64,000 nt of DNA from Mesorhizobium huakuii (GTDB taxonomy: Bacteria > Pseudomonadota > Alphaproteobacteria > Rhizobiales > Rhizobiaceae): assembly GCF_030160235.1 (NCBI RefSeq), contig NZ_BSNY01000043.1, positions 1 through 64,000 on the forward strand. The letters are read 5' to 3'. Under the pieces are notes generated by a model. That model had not been told where the DNA came from. It ran no database searches and was given only the letters and a program-made list of their open reading frames with translations. Made by a program: the position numbers and the translations under genes. Positions 34,055 through 43,085 of this stretch are shown piece after piece (within the stretch, counting starts at the first letter, position 1; the number at the start of each line of letters is the position of its first letter).

Positions 34055-35005
34055 ATGGATTTTAGGCGGCTCGACTTGAACCTCATGCAGGTGTTTGAGG
34101 TGCTATACGCGCAGCGGAGCGTAACGCTCGCCGCTCGCGTATTGGGCATGAGCCAGCCGACGATGAGTGTTGCGCTGAACAAGATGCGCATCTTCTTCAA
34201 AGATGAATTGTTCGTGAGGCAGGCGGGCTCCATGCAGCCTACTCCGTTCGCGGACTCGATCGCCGATCCCATCGGTCGGATTCTGCACACGATCAGGAGT
34301 GAACTCCTGCAAGAGAGGAGTTTCGATCCGGCTACGACCGACCGGGTATTCTCGGTGAGCATGTCCGACATCGGCGAGCTTGTTTGGTTGCCGGCGCTTC
34401 TGCGGGTCCTGCGTGAGCAGGCTCCGAACGCGTCCATCCGCTGCCTTTCCCTAAAGCCAAACGAACTCAAGGAAGCGATGGCGAACGGGTCGCTTGACCT
34501 CGCTGTCGGGTATTTCCCCGATCTCTCGGAGGCTTCATTTTTCCAGCAGAAGCTTTTCGACCATCCTTTCGCCTGCATCGTGCAGCGGAATCATCCAAGG
34601 ATTGGCAACACAATCAGTATTGAAGAGTTCCTTGAAGCCGGGCATGCCATCGTCGCCGCGGAAGGCCGTAGTCAGGAAATTTTCGAGAAACGTATGCTCG
34701 ACCTCGGGCTGAAGCGACGCGTGCTTCTGCGGTCCCCACACTACATGAGCCTGCCAATTCTGATCGCGCATTCCGACATGGTATCCGTCGTGCCGCGGGC
34801 GGTTGCCCAGCTTGCCGTGCAGACAGCGAATGTCAAAGCTCTGGAGCCACCATTCGACATACCTCCTATCGAGCTCAAACAATTTTGGCATCGACGCGTA
34901 AATGGCGATCTAGCTGTCATCTGGTTTCGAGGTCAGGTCGCACGACACTTCCTGAATCGTGATCCCACCTCCGATCCCGCGTCGACCTTGTTCGGACCGG
35001 TTTGA
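34055..35005 (+). CDS. LysR-family transcriptional regulator
   Basis: This 316-residue regulator starts with the winged helix-turn-helix FRRLDLNLMQVFEVLYAQRS and ARVLGMSQPTMSVALNKMR, and has a periplasmic-binding-type effector domain. It is of the NodD/NahR-like subgroup, many of which respond to aromatic acids or phenolics. It diverges from the CYP199A-like operon, so it is the likely activator of the P450 genes, with a methoxybenzoate-type acid as probable inducer (inference). Confidence 0.88.
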   Translation: MDFRRLDLNLMQVFEVLYAQRSVTLAARVLGMSQPTMSVALNKMRIFFKDELFVRQAGSMQPTPFADSIADPIGRILHTIRSELLQERSFDPATTDRVFSVSMSDIGELVWLPALLRVLREQAPNASIRCLSLKPNELKEAMANGSLDLAVGYFPDLSEASFFQQKLFDHPFACIVQRNHPRIGNTISIEEFLEAGHAIVAAEGRSQEIFEKRMLDLGLKRRVLLRSPHYMSLPILIAHSDMVSVVPRAVAQLAVQTANVKALEPPFDIPPIELKQFWHRRVNGDLAVIWFRGQVARHFLNRDPTSDPASTLFGPV

Positions 35006-35039
35006 AAGTGGCCGGGACCCGTCAGCCGGCTGCGCTACG

Positions 35040-35354
35040 TGGTTTTTGGGGCAACGGACGTTCGCCGAAATGCCGTTCAAGTCAGGGTCGCCGACCAGGA
35101 CATTACCTTACAAGTTCGGCCGAACCAGTCGTTGCTCGATGCGCTGATGAGGGCAGGGGTCGAGATGATCTACGACTGTCAACGTGGCGAATGCGGGCTT
35201 TGCGCCGCCAAGATTTCTCAACTTGAGGGGGTAACAACGGTCGACCACCGCGACGTCTTCGTCAGCGATCGAGAAAAACGAAAACCAATACATGTGCATT
35301 TGCGTCTCGCGATTGACCACCTGCCTCACGGTGATCGATATCGGCTATCGCTGA
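35040..35354 (+). pseudogene. Remnant of a VanB-like oxygenase reductase (ferredoxin domain, frameshifted)
   Basis: The frame at 35039-35368 encodes the C-terminal [2Fe-2S] domain of a phthalate/vanillate-type oxygenase reductase: VADQDITLQVRPNQSLLDAL, then CQRGECGLCAAKI with the cluster cysteines and GVTTVDHRDVFVSDREK. The expected C terminus then continues in a different frame as YMCICVSRLTTCLTVIDIGY, ending at a TGA at 35352-35354. The shift is at the A-rich run near 35270-35285. The flavin and NAD domains are absent upstream, where the LysR gene ends at 35005. It is therefore a dead fragment, possibly of a Rieske demethylase system. Confidence 0.8.
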
Positions 35355-35464
35355 CACGGGAGAAATAGTCACTGCATCGGTTGAGGCTGGTTTAGCCGAC
35401 ATCGCCTCCTAATCGAAAGTGATCGGGCCGGTCAGGTCGCCGCTGGCCTGGATGATGCAGAAAT

Positions 35465-35494
35465 GTCCAAGGATTGATTAGATTTTTCTATTGT
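35465..35494. promoter_or_regulatory. Shared catabolic motif, copy A (before GMC gene 1)
   Basis: GTCCA at 35465-35469 is followed by a 17-bp element TTAGATTTTTCTATTGT at 35478-35494. It is the most divergent of five related copies in this window, whose best form is TCCA-N8-TTGGATTTTACCATTGT. It lies about 150 bp upstream of the GMC oxidoreductase start. Confidence 0.65.
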
Positions 35495-35646
35495 CTCCGA
35501 TGATCGACTATCGCTACCGTCCACTCGTCATTGGAACTTCGAAACGCTTGAGCGACGACGCTCAGTCCAGTTTCGCTTGCCTCAATGCCATGGACGCTGG
35601 AAGCGGGGACCGGGGAGTGGCAAGAGCACACCATATGGGTAGGAAA

Positions 35647-37263
35647 ATGGACGCGGCTCTGGAAGAAGATGTTTATGATGCGGTAATTATCGGCTCTGGG
35701 CCGTCGGGGGCGATAACCGCACATACACTCGCTATGGCAGGTTTCAGGGTCATTTGTCTGGAGCAGGGAGACTACGCGCTTCCGTCGGATTATGCCGCCA
35801 ACCACGACATGTGGGAACTCGTTGCCCGGGGTCATTGGCAGGCTGAACCAAATCGCCGGGGAAATCCGGCTGACTATCCTTTGAACGTCTCCGAGACCGA
35901 TCTTGCGCCATCGATGTACAATGCGGTTGGCGGTTCCACCATCCACTATAGCGCTCTCTGGTCGCGGCTTGCACCGTCGGATTTTCGCGTTCGTACTCTT
36001 GACGGCGTCGCCGACGATTGGCCGATTAGCTATGACAAGCTTGCTCCATTCTACGACGAGGTCGACGATTTTATCGGTGTGTCCGGCGTGGAAGGCGACA
36101 CGGCTTATCCTGAAGGACTTTCGCCTAAGCTGCCCCCGATGCCCCTCGGCAAGCTTGGCTTGAAGGCCGCCGGGGCAATGAACGAGTTGGGCTGGCATTG
36201 GTGGCCACACGCAAACGCGATCCCCAGCCAGAAGATTGGCTCGCTTGCAGCATGCGCGCGTTGGGGCACCTGCATACAAGGGTGTCCCGAAGGTGCCAAA
36301 GCGTCGTTCGACATGGCGTATTGGCCCGCGGCCATCAAAGCTGGCGCTAAGTTGGTCACCGGTGCTCGTGTTTCCAGGATTACGACAGATGAGAGCGGTG
36401 CTGCGACGGGTGCTGCGTGGATCAGCAAGGGAACGCGGTATCACACGCGGGCCAAACAGGTCGTTGTTTGCGCCAATGGCATAGGCACGCCAAGGCTGCT
36501 TCTGCTTTCGGCAAGCGAGCAGCATCCTCATGGGCTGGCCAATTCATCCGGACTGGTGGGCAAGAACCTGATGCTGCACCCGAACTGTACCGTTATCGGC
36601 TACTATGACGAGGATCTGGAATCCTGGCGCGGTCCTGTCGGGTCCGTCATCAGTTCAATGCAGTTCTTTGAAACTGATCGTTCTCGCGGCTTCGTGCGTG
36701 GTCCGAAATTGCATGCCTGTCCAACGCCTGGGCTGCTGTTCAATGGTATCGACCCCCACAGGCTTTTGCCATTCGATGCGCTTTGGGGCGCGAACTTCCA
36801 TCACGTCATTCGGGATGCGCGCAACGCGATCTTCTGGGGGGCAAATATCGACGACCTGCCAGAAGAAAGCAATCGGGTTACCCTGGATCCCGATCTTTGC
36901 GATGGTGATGGTATTCCCGCACCAAAAATCAGCTATCGGTACAGCGAAAATACGTTGAAGATGCGCAGTTACGTCATGGGGAAGCTCGCTGAAATTCATA
37001 AGGTGGCAGGGGCAAAGAAGCTCGTTGAGATCGCTGACTTGAAAGGCGAGCCCGGGCACCTGCTCGGAACCGGCAGGATGGGTCAAGATGCGAAGACCTC
37101 CGTGGTTGACGAATATGGCCGAGCTCATGACGTCCCCAATCTGGTCATCTCCGACGGGAGCATATTCGTGACCGGCGGCGCCGCGAACCCAACCAGCACG
37201 ATTGCGGCGCTCGCGCTGCGCAACGCAAAACAGCTTATCGCGACCTTAAACGAGGCAAATTGA
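35647..37263 (+). CDS. GMC-family FAD oxidoreductase 1
   Basis: This is a 538-residue glucose-methanol-choline family flavoprotein that oxidises an alcohol group. The FAD motif VIIGSGPSGAITAHTLA is near the start, followed by the GMC signature-like YNAVGGSTIHYSALWSRL, and the C-terminal catalytic region GHLLGTGRMGQD with GGAANPTSTIAALALRNA. The start at 35647 is aligned to the second copy; ATG 35635 is an alternative. A small-subunit gene follows directly, so this is a membrane- or cytochrome-linked dehydrogenase of the gluconate 2-dehydrogenase type rather than an oxidase. It is highly similar to the gene at 55846-57465. Substrate is unknown; an aromatic or polyol alcohol is plausible. Confidence 0.9.
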   Translation: MDAALEEDVYDAVIIGSGPSGAITAHTLAMAGFRVICLEQGDYALPSDYAANHDMWELVARGHWQAEPNRRGNPADYPLNVSETDLAPSMYNAVGGSTIHYSALWSRLAPSDFRVRTLDGVADDWPISYDKLAPFYDEVDDFIGVSGVEGDTAYPEGLSPKLPPMPLGKLGLKAAGAMNELGWHWWPHANAIPSQKIGSLAACARWGTCIQGCPEGAKASFDMAYWPAAIKAGAKLVTGARVSRITTDESGAATGAAWISKGTRYHTRAKQVVVCANGIGTPRLLLLSASEQHPHGLANSSGLVGKNLMLHPNCTVIGYYDEDLESWRGPVGSVISSMQFFETDRSRGFVRGPKLHACPTPGLLFNGIDPHRLLPFDALWGANFHHVIRDARNAIFWGANIDDLPEESNRVTLDPDLCDGDGIPAPKISYRYSENTLKMRSYVMGKLAEIHKVAGAKKLVEIADLKGEPGHLLGTGRMGQDAKTSVVDEYGRAHDVPNLVISDGSIFVTGGAANPTSTIAALALRNAKQLIATLNEAN

Positions 37264-37265
37264 CA

Positions 37266-37760
37266 ATGGTTACTGTTCAGCAAGCCCACACAAATGAGCG
37301 CCTTTCCGTTTCCATGCCCCGGCAGGCTCCTCCTCGCAACTTCACCGACCTGGAAATGCAAACGCTGCGGGTTGTTGCCGACACTTTGATACCGGCCGCT
37401 AACGGAAATCCGTCCGGTAGCGGCCTCGCAAAATTCGAAAGTCTCGTCACCCGCGCGGCGGCAATCCTCGACAAACACTTCGCAACACTGACGGCAATCC
37501 TCGGCGAGCTGTCGGCGATACCTTCGGAACAGATGTGGGACCGGCTTCGTGAATTGGAGGCGCAGGACAACGAGACCTTTTATCTCCTCTCCACGTTGCT
37601 CGCAGGTGCATATTTATATTCCGATGAGATGAAAGCCGAACTGCAATACCCCGCACCACACCGAAACCCTCCTGGTCTTTTCGATGCCGCAGACGAACTC
37701 TCAACCGGTATTCTAGACCCAGTGATCGAACGGGGGCCAATCTTCGTTCGCGTCGATTGA
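37266..37760 (+). CDS. Gluconate 2-dehydrogenase subunit 3 family protein
   Basis: This 164-residue small subunit partners the preceding GMC enzyme. It shows the family pattern FTDLEMQTLRVVADTLIPA, a central helical region and PPGLFDAADELSTGILDPVIERGP at the end. It lacks the Tat signal often found in this family, as does the GMC subunit, so the complex is probably cytoplasmic. The ATG at 37266 is one base after the GMC stop codon region; a TTG at 37260 overlaps it. A shortened copy occurs at 57467-57712. Confidence 0.85.
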   Translation: MVTVQQAHTNERLSVSMPRQAPPRNFTDLEMQTLRVVADTLIPAANGNPSGSGLAKFESLVTRAAAILDKHFATLTAILGELSAIPSEQMWDRLRELEAQDNETFYLLSTLLAGAYLYSDEMKAELQYPAPHRNPPGLFDAADELSTGILDPVIERGPIFVRVD

Positions 37761-37870
37761 GGTGAAAAAGTAGGATATGGGCCCGCGCCGTATCGAGCGC
37801 CTCATAGAACCCCAGTTCATCACGCCATTGTTGAAGAGCGCTGCACCATCTTGAATGGCCAGAGGATCTT

Positions 37871-39196
37871 ATGATGTCCATAGCGGGCCCAATCGATCTG
37901 TCGATGCAATCGGTTATTTGGAGCAAGACCCTCGCCGAGCCGATCATCCGCTTCCCCACATTGGAAGAAGACCAAGTTGCCGACGTTTTGGTGATTGGAG
38001 GCGGGTTTTGTGGTCTGAGCGCCGCAATCCATGCAGCCCGCCATGGTGCCAGCGTTGTTCTTGTCGATGCGCGAACTGTGGGCGCGGGTGCATCCGGAAG
38101 AAATGGCGGCAATAGCATCCCACATTTCCCGGGGACGATGACACCTTCAGACGTTGCGTCGATCCTTGGTGCGAAGAAAGCGCAGGCTCTTTGCGAACTG
38201 GTCGTAGCCGGCTCGGACATGGTTTTCCAGCAAGCAGCTGAATTTCAAATCAACTGCTCGCCTGCGCAAAATGGCTGGATGCAGCCGGCGCACTCACAAC
38301 ACTCACTGCCAAAAGTTCGGCGCGCCTATGAACAATGGAAGGCTCTCGGAGCGCCGGTCCAGTGGCACTCCGCCGCTGACACCCACGACCTCCTTGGCGC
38401 CGTTGGCTATATCGGTGGCTGGTCGAACCCGACCGGCGGCTCGGTCAACCCCTACGGCTTGGCGCTGGGCCTTGCAAGGGTGGCGATGAAGGCGGGTGTT
38501 CGCATTTTTGAGAATACGTCAATCCAGAGCATCGAACAAACGACCACCCTGCCGGTCGCGGTTTGCGGCGAATTGCGGGTGAAAGCGAGCATCATCCTTA
38601 TCGCCACCGGCGGCTACACTGGGGATGTCTTTAAAGAAGTACAGCGCTCTGCAATCCCTGTTAATCTTTATCAGGTTGCAACCAAGCCGCTGCGCAAAGA
38701 GCTTCGGGCATCTATCTTGAGAGCCCAGATGTGCTTTTCAGATCGCCGTAAGTCTGGCGGTTTCGGCAGGCTAGATGCCGAGGGCCGGTTAATCACGGGA
38801 GGGGCGGTGTTCGCACTTGGCAACAGCAGACGCTACGGTGAAAGTCACGCCCGCACCCGACTGAAACTCCTCTACCCGCAGTTGTCGGAGCAAGACGTCG
38901 CCCTGGAGGCCTACTGGGAGGGGTTTTGCGCGATGTCTGAATCACACCTCCCCCATGTCTTGCGGCTTGGAGCCAACGTCTTCTCGCTCGTCGGGTTTTC
39001 GACCCGCGGTCTCAATCTAGCTCAAAACCTCGGTCGGCTTCTGGGTGAGTTCGCAGCTGGGAAAGCAGCGTTGGAGGACGTACCGGTGGCACTTGTGGAG
39101 CGTAGGCGAGATATTGCTTACTGGCCCATCAAATCCTGCGCCGCGCGTTACATTTTCCCATGGTTTCAGGCACAAGACCGCTTAGGTCTATCGTAG
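37871..39196 (+). CDS. DAO-family FAD oxidoreductase (PuuB/GlyOX type)
   Basis: This 441-residue flavoprotein of the D-amino-acid oxidase fold oxidises a secondary or primary amine. The FAD motif is DVLVIGGGFCGLSAAIHAARHG near residue 38, followed by GASGRNGGNSIPHF, the signature shared with gamma-glutamylputrescine oxidase. The C terminus has LVGFSTRGLNLAQNLGRLLGE. It lies about 110 bp after the small-subunit gene, so it may be in the GMC transcript. It could feed electrons to oxygen or ETF. The substrate is unassigned. Confidence 0.87.
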   Translation: MMSIAGPIDLSMQSVIWSKTLAEPIIRFPTLEEDQVADVLVIGGGFCGLSAAIHAARHGASVVLVDARTVGAGASGRNGGNSIPHFPGTMTPSDVASILGAKKAQALCELVVAGSDMVFQQAAEFQINCSPAQNGWMQPAHSQHSLPKVRRAYEQWKALGAPVQWHSAADTHDLLGAVGYIGGWSNPTGGSVNPYGLALGLARVAMKAGVRIFENTSIQSIEQTTTLPVAVCGELRVKASIILIATGGYTGDVFKEVQRSAIPVNLYQVATKPLRKELRASILRAQMCFSDRRKSGGFGRLDAEGRLITGGAVFALGNSRRYGESHARTRLKLLYPQLSEQDVALEAYWEGFCAMSESHLPHVLRLGANVFSLVGFSTRGLNLAQNLGRLLGEFAAGKAALEDVPVALVERRRDIAYWPIKSCAARYIFPWFQAQDRLGLS

Positions 39197-39264
39197 GAGC
39201 TCGCCTGGTCTTCGCTCAAGGAGAAGCCTTAGCACCACCGTTGAACTCACGTTGGCCAGTGTCG

Positions 39265-39390
39265 GCTGAATTGAGCAGTGACTACGGGCGGACCGGCATT
39301 CTTGTTAACAGCACTGGCATCGTCACATATTGGCCGGTCGCCGAATGCAGTGACGAGGAATGGCAGCGCGTCCTCTCTGAAAATCGAAAG
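39265..39390 (+). pseudogene. Remnant of a short-chain dehydrogenase
   Basis: About 40 codons read as the middle of an SDR: YGRTGILVNSTGIVTYWPVA followed by ECSDEEWQRVLSENRKA, matching the usual G-ILVNNAGI and W-RVL-VN elements. No cofactor-binding start and no catalytic YxxxK follow; the remaining frame is unrelated. The conserved NNAG has become NSTG. It is a decayed gene fragment. Confidence 0.65.
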
Positions 39391-39913
39391 GCCCGGGGAA
39401 GCAGGCCTGGTTCACGAAGCTCACTGCGGCAGCTCGCGACACAAACCAAGCTCCAGGATTTTCGCCACCAGACGCGCAGCATGCATACGCCCGCTGTCAG
39501 CTACAAGCGCCACCGTCTTTCCTGCCGAGATAATTGCCGACGCGATCTGGCTGTAGTTTCAGCTCCGGCTAAGTCGGCGGAATGCCGCAGGAACCGGGCA
39601 TGTTGGTTTCCTCCGAGACGATCCGCCGTCTGAATAAGAAGGATTCGGGCGTCGACCCGTGGGTGACGCGACAGAAGCACTTAGTCCAATGTTTTGTTGG
39701 ATTTTACCATTGTCTGATAGCAGGCTGCATGATTACGTCGATCAGGCTGCGGTGACGGAAGCTTCCGGGACGGCCAGTACACATGGAGCAACGGAAATAG
39801 CCGCGATAGCGGCGCTGCATTTCAGATGGTAGCCGCAGAAGACGGCGCCACCTGGCTCGCACAGGAATGTCACGACAGTCATAAACCATACGGGAACAAT
39901 GGTGGAGGCATAC
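39391..39913. other. Spacer with regulatory motif, no intact gene
   Basis: No gene is supported between the SDR fragment and the ABC binding-protein gene. The shared motif copy B lies at 39685-39713. A GGTGGAGG ribosome binding site for the next gene is at 39901-39908. Confidence 0.5.
39684..39713. promoter_or_regulatory. Shared catabolic motif, copy B (before ABC/ALDH operon)
   Basis: GTCCA at 39684-39688 and the element TTGGATTTTACCATTGT at 39697-39713. The 16 bases TGGATTTTACCATTGT are identical to those of copies D and E. The TCCAA/TTGGA arms form an inverted repeat. It is about 200 bp upstream of the binding-protein start. Confidence 0.75.
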
Positions 39914-41215
39914 ATGTCTAACGGTATCAATCATTGGGAAATGAGCCGCCGAACGGCCTTGAAGGCTGCTGCTGCGCTGTTCGCTGCCTATAATCTCAGT
40001 TCGTCTGGAGCGCGTGCCGCTAGCGGCAAAAGCCTCAACATTCTGAATACAAATCTGCTTTTTTGCGACGTCCTGGCAAAGGTGATCCCGAAGGTTTATA
40101 CCGATGCGGAAATCACAGCCGAAGAAAATCCTCAAAACGAGCACTATGAAAAGCTCCTGGTTGAGATGTCGCAAGGTTCCTCGACCTACGATCTCTTAGT
40201 CTTGGACAATATGTTTTCTCATCAGTTTCTCGTCAACAAGTGGGTGAAAGCGGTTGATGACATCAAGGCTGATGATCCATCACTTCCGGCCTTGAAGTAC
40301 GAAAACGTCGCCCCGGCGTCTTTGAAATATCTGCAGTATGAGGGCAAAAATTTCGGCATACCGATGACGCTTTCGACTCCGATCTTCGTCTATAGAAAGG
40401 ATTTGTTCGAGGCCAAGGGTCTTTCGGTCCCCACGAACTGGGACGATTATCGAAAATGCGCTGAGGCGCTTCACACCGATGAAGTTGCTGGCAATATCTT
40501 GCTGCTTGGCGGCCAGGACGCTCACATGTCGGGGGACTGGGCGACCCGACTGATGAGCATGACAAAGCTAGGCCCGGACGACGATGGCGTGCTGGACAGC
40601 GCGCTCCGGCCGGTGTTCAATTCGGAAGGCCAGGGTGCAAGGGCCATCGAGCGAATTAAGGAAGTGCTCCCGTTTGCGCCGAAAGGTGCCGAAGGTCTCG
40701 ATTATCCTGATGGCGTCTCGCTTTTCTCGCAGGGAAAAGCCGCGATGTTCATCAGCTGGTCGGATGTGTTCGCTGGCATGGAGAACGGCCCATTGAAGGG
40801 CAAAATTGGATATGCAGCCGTTCCAAGTGAGAAATACCAGCAGCAAATGACCGGCGGCCTTTCGCTGGCTGTCAGTGCCTTTTCGAATAATCCGAGCGAA
40901 GCTTACAAATTCCTGGATTGGATGCTGAAGGGCGAGGGCTACAGGCTCTTTCTGGAGAACGGCGAGACAAATCTTGTGCTGAAGTCGCAACTTGACGATC
41001 CGGCAGTGCGGGCAAAAATTCCGTCTCTGAATGTGTACGAGGATTTCAAGAAGCGAGGGACCACTACGATCGCGTTGACCCCTTATCGAGCTCCGAACGC
41101 GGTTGAAGTGCAGCGCGTTTTATACGAAGAAATTTTAGCCGCCGTCCTCGGCAGAAAGACCCCTGAACAAGCGATGAAGGACGCCGAAGTTCGCGTCCAG
41201 GGTGTTATCCGCTAA
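39914..41215 (+). CDS. Extracellular solute-binding protein, family 1 (sugar type)
   Basis: This is a 433-residue binding protein of a maltose/glycerol-phosphate-type importer. The N terminus has a twin-arginine-like signal (MSRRTALKAAAALFAAYNLS) with cleavage near ARAASGK. Typical family features include FGIPMTLSTPIFVYRKDLFE, and VSLFSQGKAAMFISWSDVF before the C-terminal lobe. ATG 39914 has a GGTGGAGG site 5 bp upstream; the earlier ATG at 39899 is part of it. It heads the operon and is followed by two permeases and an ATPase. The ligand is unknown and could be a glycoside or polyol. Confidence 0.88.
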   Translation: MSNGINHWEMSRRTALKAAAALFAAYNLSSSGARAASGKSLNILNTNLLFCDVLAKVIPKVYTDAEITAEENPQNEHYEKLLVEMSQGSSTYDLLVLDNMFSHQFLVNKWVKAVDDIKADDPSLPALKYENVAPASLKYLQYEGKNFGIPMTLSTPIFVYRKDLFEAKGLSVPTNWDDYRKCAEALHTDEVAGNILLLGGQDAHMSGDWATRLMSMTKLGPDDDGVLDSALRPVFNSEGQGARAIERIKEVLPFAPKGAEGLDYPDGVSLFSQGKAAMFISWSDVFAGMENGPLKGKIGYAAVPSEKYQQQMTGGLSLAVSAFSNNPSEAYKFLDWMLKGEGYRLFLENGETNLVLKSQLDDPAVRAKIPSLNVYEDFKKRGTTTIALTPYRAPNAVEVQRVLYEEILAAVLGRKTPEQAMKDAEVRVQGVIR

Positions 41216-41286
41216 CTTCGCACAAAATGTATAGAGGAATGGCCCCTGGAGGTCATTCCTCTCGTGTACGGGGAATTGTCGTGAGC

Positions 41287-42222
41287 ATGACGGATTCAAT
41301 TTCAACGGCAAAAGTGGGTGGCGATAAGGCGCAGAGGGCAGGGGAGCGCCGCGCCGGCTTGTTGCTTCTCACGCCAGCTTTCGTTCTGATGAACGTCGTC
41401 GGTTTTTTCCCGATGGTGTATTCGCTTTACATTTCTCTGACGGACTACAACCCCTCGCACGGCGGCATTGCTCGCTTCGTAGGCCTGGGAAACTACGCTA
41501 AGGCATTTTTTGATCTTCAATATTGGCATGCCCTGGGGCTCACTTTTGTTTTCGTCACACTGAGTGTGACGTCGTCACTGATACTCGCTGTGCTGTTGTC
41601 CCTGCTCTTCAATATGCGTTATCCCGGATTCTTCTTGTTACGCACGATCATATTGATTCCGATGTTGATTACGCCAATCGCGGTCGGGATCGTGTGGCGT
41701 GTCATGATGATGCCGGATCTCGGAGTGCTCAACTACATTCTAACCGTCATTGGCTTGCAGCCGCAACTTTGGACTTCCTCATCAAGCACCGCGCTCTTAT
41801 CAATTGTTCTCGTGGATATTTGGCAATGGACGCCCTTTATGTTTCTTATCGTCTTTGCCGGCATTTCTTCGTTGCCAAAGAGTCCGTTTGAGGCTGCCGC
41901 GATCGACGGAGCGGGTGCCATAAGGGTATTTTTCTCGATAACCTTGCCGCTCCTCAGGCCGGTCATCGTTATCGCAACCCTCCTGCGCATCGTGGATGCT
42001 TTCCGGACATACGACGCTGCATTCATTATGACACGAGGCGGCCCCGATTTCGCAACCGACCTCGTTAGCGTTTATCTGCAGAGAGTAAACTTCCGAGTTT
42101 TTGATCTTGGCTACGGCTCCGCATTGTCGTGGATTACCCTCGTGATCCTGACTGTCATTATTTTGATCTTTACGAAGCTCTCCGGTTTCACACGCATCAT
42201 TTCCGAAAAAGAAGGCCGGTAG
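41287..42222 (+). CDS. ABC transporter permease (MalF/UgpA type)
   Basis: This is a 311-residue inner-membrane permease with six hydrophobic segments and the EAA loop EAAAIDGAGAIRVFFSITLPLL near residue 205. The chosen ATG at 41287 lies 6 bp after a GTG at 41281 that is also possible. It is 9 bp ahead of the second permease. Confidence 0.88.
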   Translation: MTDSISTAKVGGDKAQRAGERRAGLLLLTPAFVLMNVVGFFPMVYSLYISLTDYNPSHGGIARFVGLGNYAKAFFDLQYWHALGLTFVFVTLSVTSSLILAVLLSLLFNMRYPGFFLLRTIILIPMLITPIAVGIVWRVMMMPDLGVLNYILTVIGLQPQLWTSSSSTALLSIVLVDIWQWTPFMFLIVFAGISSLPKSPFEAAAIDGAGAIRVFFSITLPLLRPVIVIATLLRIVDAFRTYDAAFIMTRGGPDFATDLVSVYLQRVNFRVFDLGYGSALSWITLVILTVIILIFTKLSGFTRIISEKEGR

Positions 42223-42231
42223 GAGTTGTCA

Positions 42232-43074
42232 ATGTCCGCACATCGAGCCCCTATTCGCCGCTTCTCCAAGATGATCCTTGTCTACATCCTGGCGCTTCTT
42301 GCCACAGCCTTTTTTGCTTTCCCAATTTTTTGGATGATCACTGCCTCTTTGAAAAGCGACCAAAGTATTACGACGTACCCGCCGGTATGGGTTTTCGCTC
42401 CGACTCTGCAAAACTATGTCAAGCTGGTCGAAGAACTTGGCATAATGAAAATGTTCATCAATAGCGCAGTCATAGTAGGCTTGTCCACATGTCTGGCAAT
42501 GGTCTGCGGAACGCTTGCTGCCTATGCGCTGGCACGATTCGATATAAGAAACAAACAGTTGATCGCGTTCGAAGTTTTATCAATCCGCATGTTGCCGCCG
42601 ATCGTTAGCGTTGTTCCGATGTTCATCCTGGCTCGCTGGCTTGGTGTGTTCGATACTTACTGGTTGCTTATCGCCGCATATGCCCTTTCCGGTCTCCCTT
42701 TTGTGGTTTGGGTCATGCGCGTCTTCATTCAGGACATTCCGCAGTCAATCGAAGAAGCCGCGTTGATCGACGGTTGTTCAAGGCTTGAAGCTTTTTGGCG
42801 AGTGATGTTGCCCCTGCTGTTGCCGGGGCTGGCCGCGACCATGGTCATCGTTTTCATGTTTGCCTGGAACGAGTTTCTCTTGGCGTCGATGCTGACATCG
42901 AATGCGGCCAAAACGCTGCCGGTCATAGCGGCTAATACTTTGAACGCAAAATCCATCGCGTGGGGCATGGCCTCAGCGGCGGGGGTCATCATGTCACTGC
43001 CTGTCGTTGTGCTTGTCCTGCTGATGCAACGCTATCTTGTTCGCGGCCTGACGCTAGGCGCGGTAAAGGGCTAG
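42232..43074 (+). CDS. ABC transporter permease (MalG/UgpE type)
   Basis: This 280-residue second permease has six hydrophobic segments and the EAA loop EEAALIDGCSRLEAFWRVMLPLL near residue 180. ATG 42232 is supported by AGGAG 6 bp upstream. The ATPase gene starts 11 bp after its stop. Confidence 0.88.
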   Translation: MSAHRAPIRRFSKMILVYILALLATAFFAFPIFWMITASLKSDQSITTYPPVWVFAPTLQNYVKLVEELGIMKMFINSAVIVGLSTCLAMVCGTLAAYALARFDIRNKQLIAFEVLSIRMLPPIVSVVPMFILARWLGVFDTYWLLIAAYALSGLPFVVWVMRVFIQDIPQSIEEAALIDGCSRLEAFWRVMLPLLLPGLAATMVIVFMFAWNEFLLASMLTSNAAKTLPVIAANTLNAKSIAWGMASAAGVIMSLPVVVLVLLMQRYLVRGLTLGAVKG

Positions 43075-43085
43075 AGGAGATTATC

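Noticed and set aside
39411-39535. Rossmann-like minus-strand peptide containing GKTVALVADSGRMHAARL
   Set aside because: Protein-like, but too short, with no start, and I cannot place it in a family.
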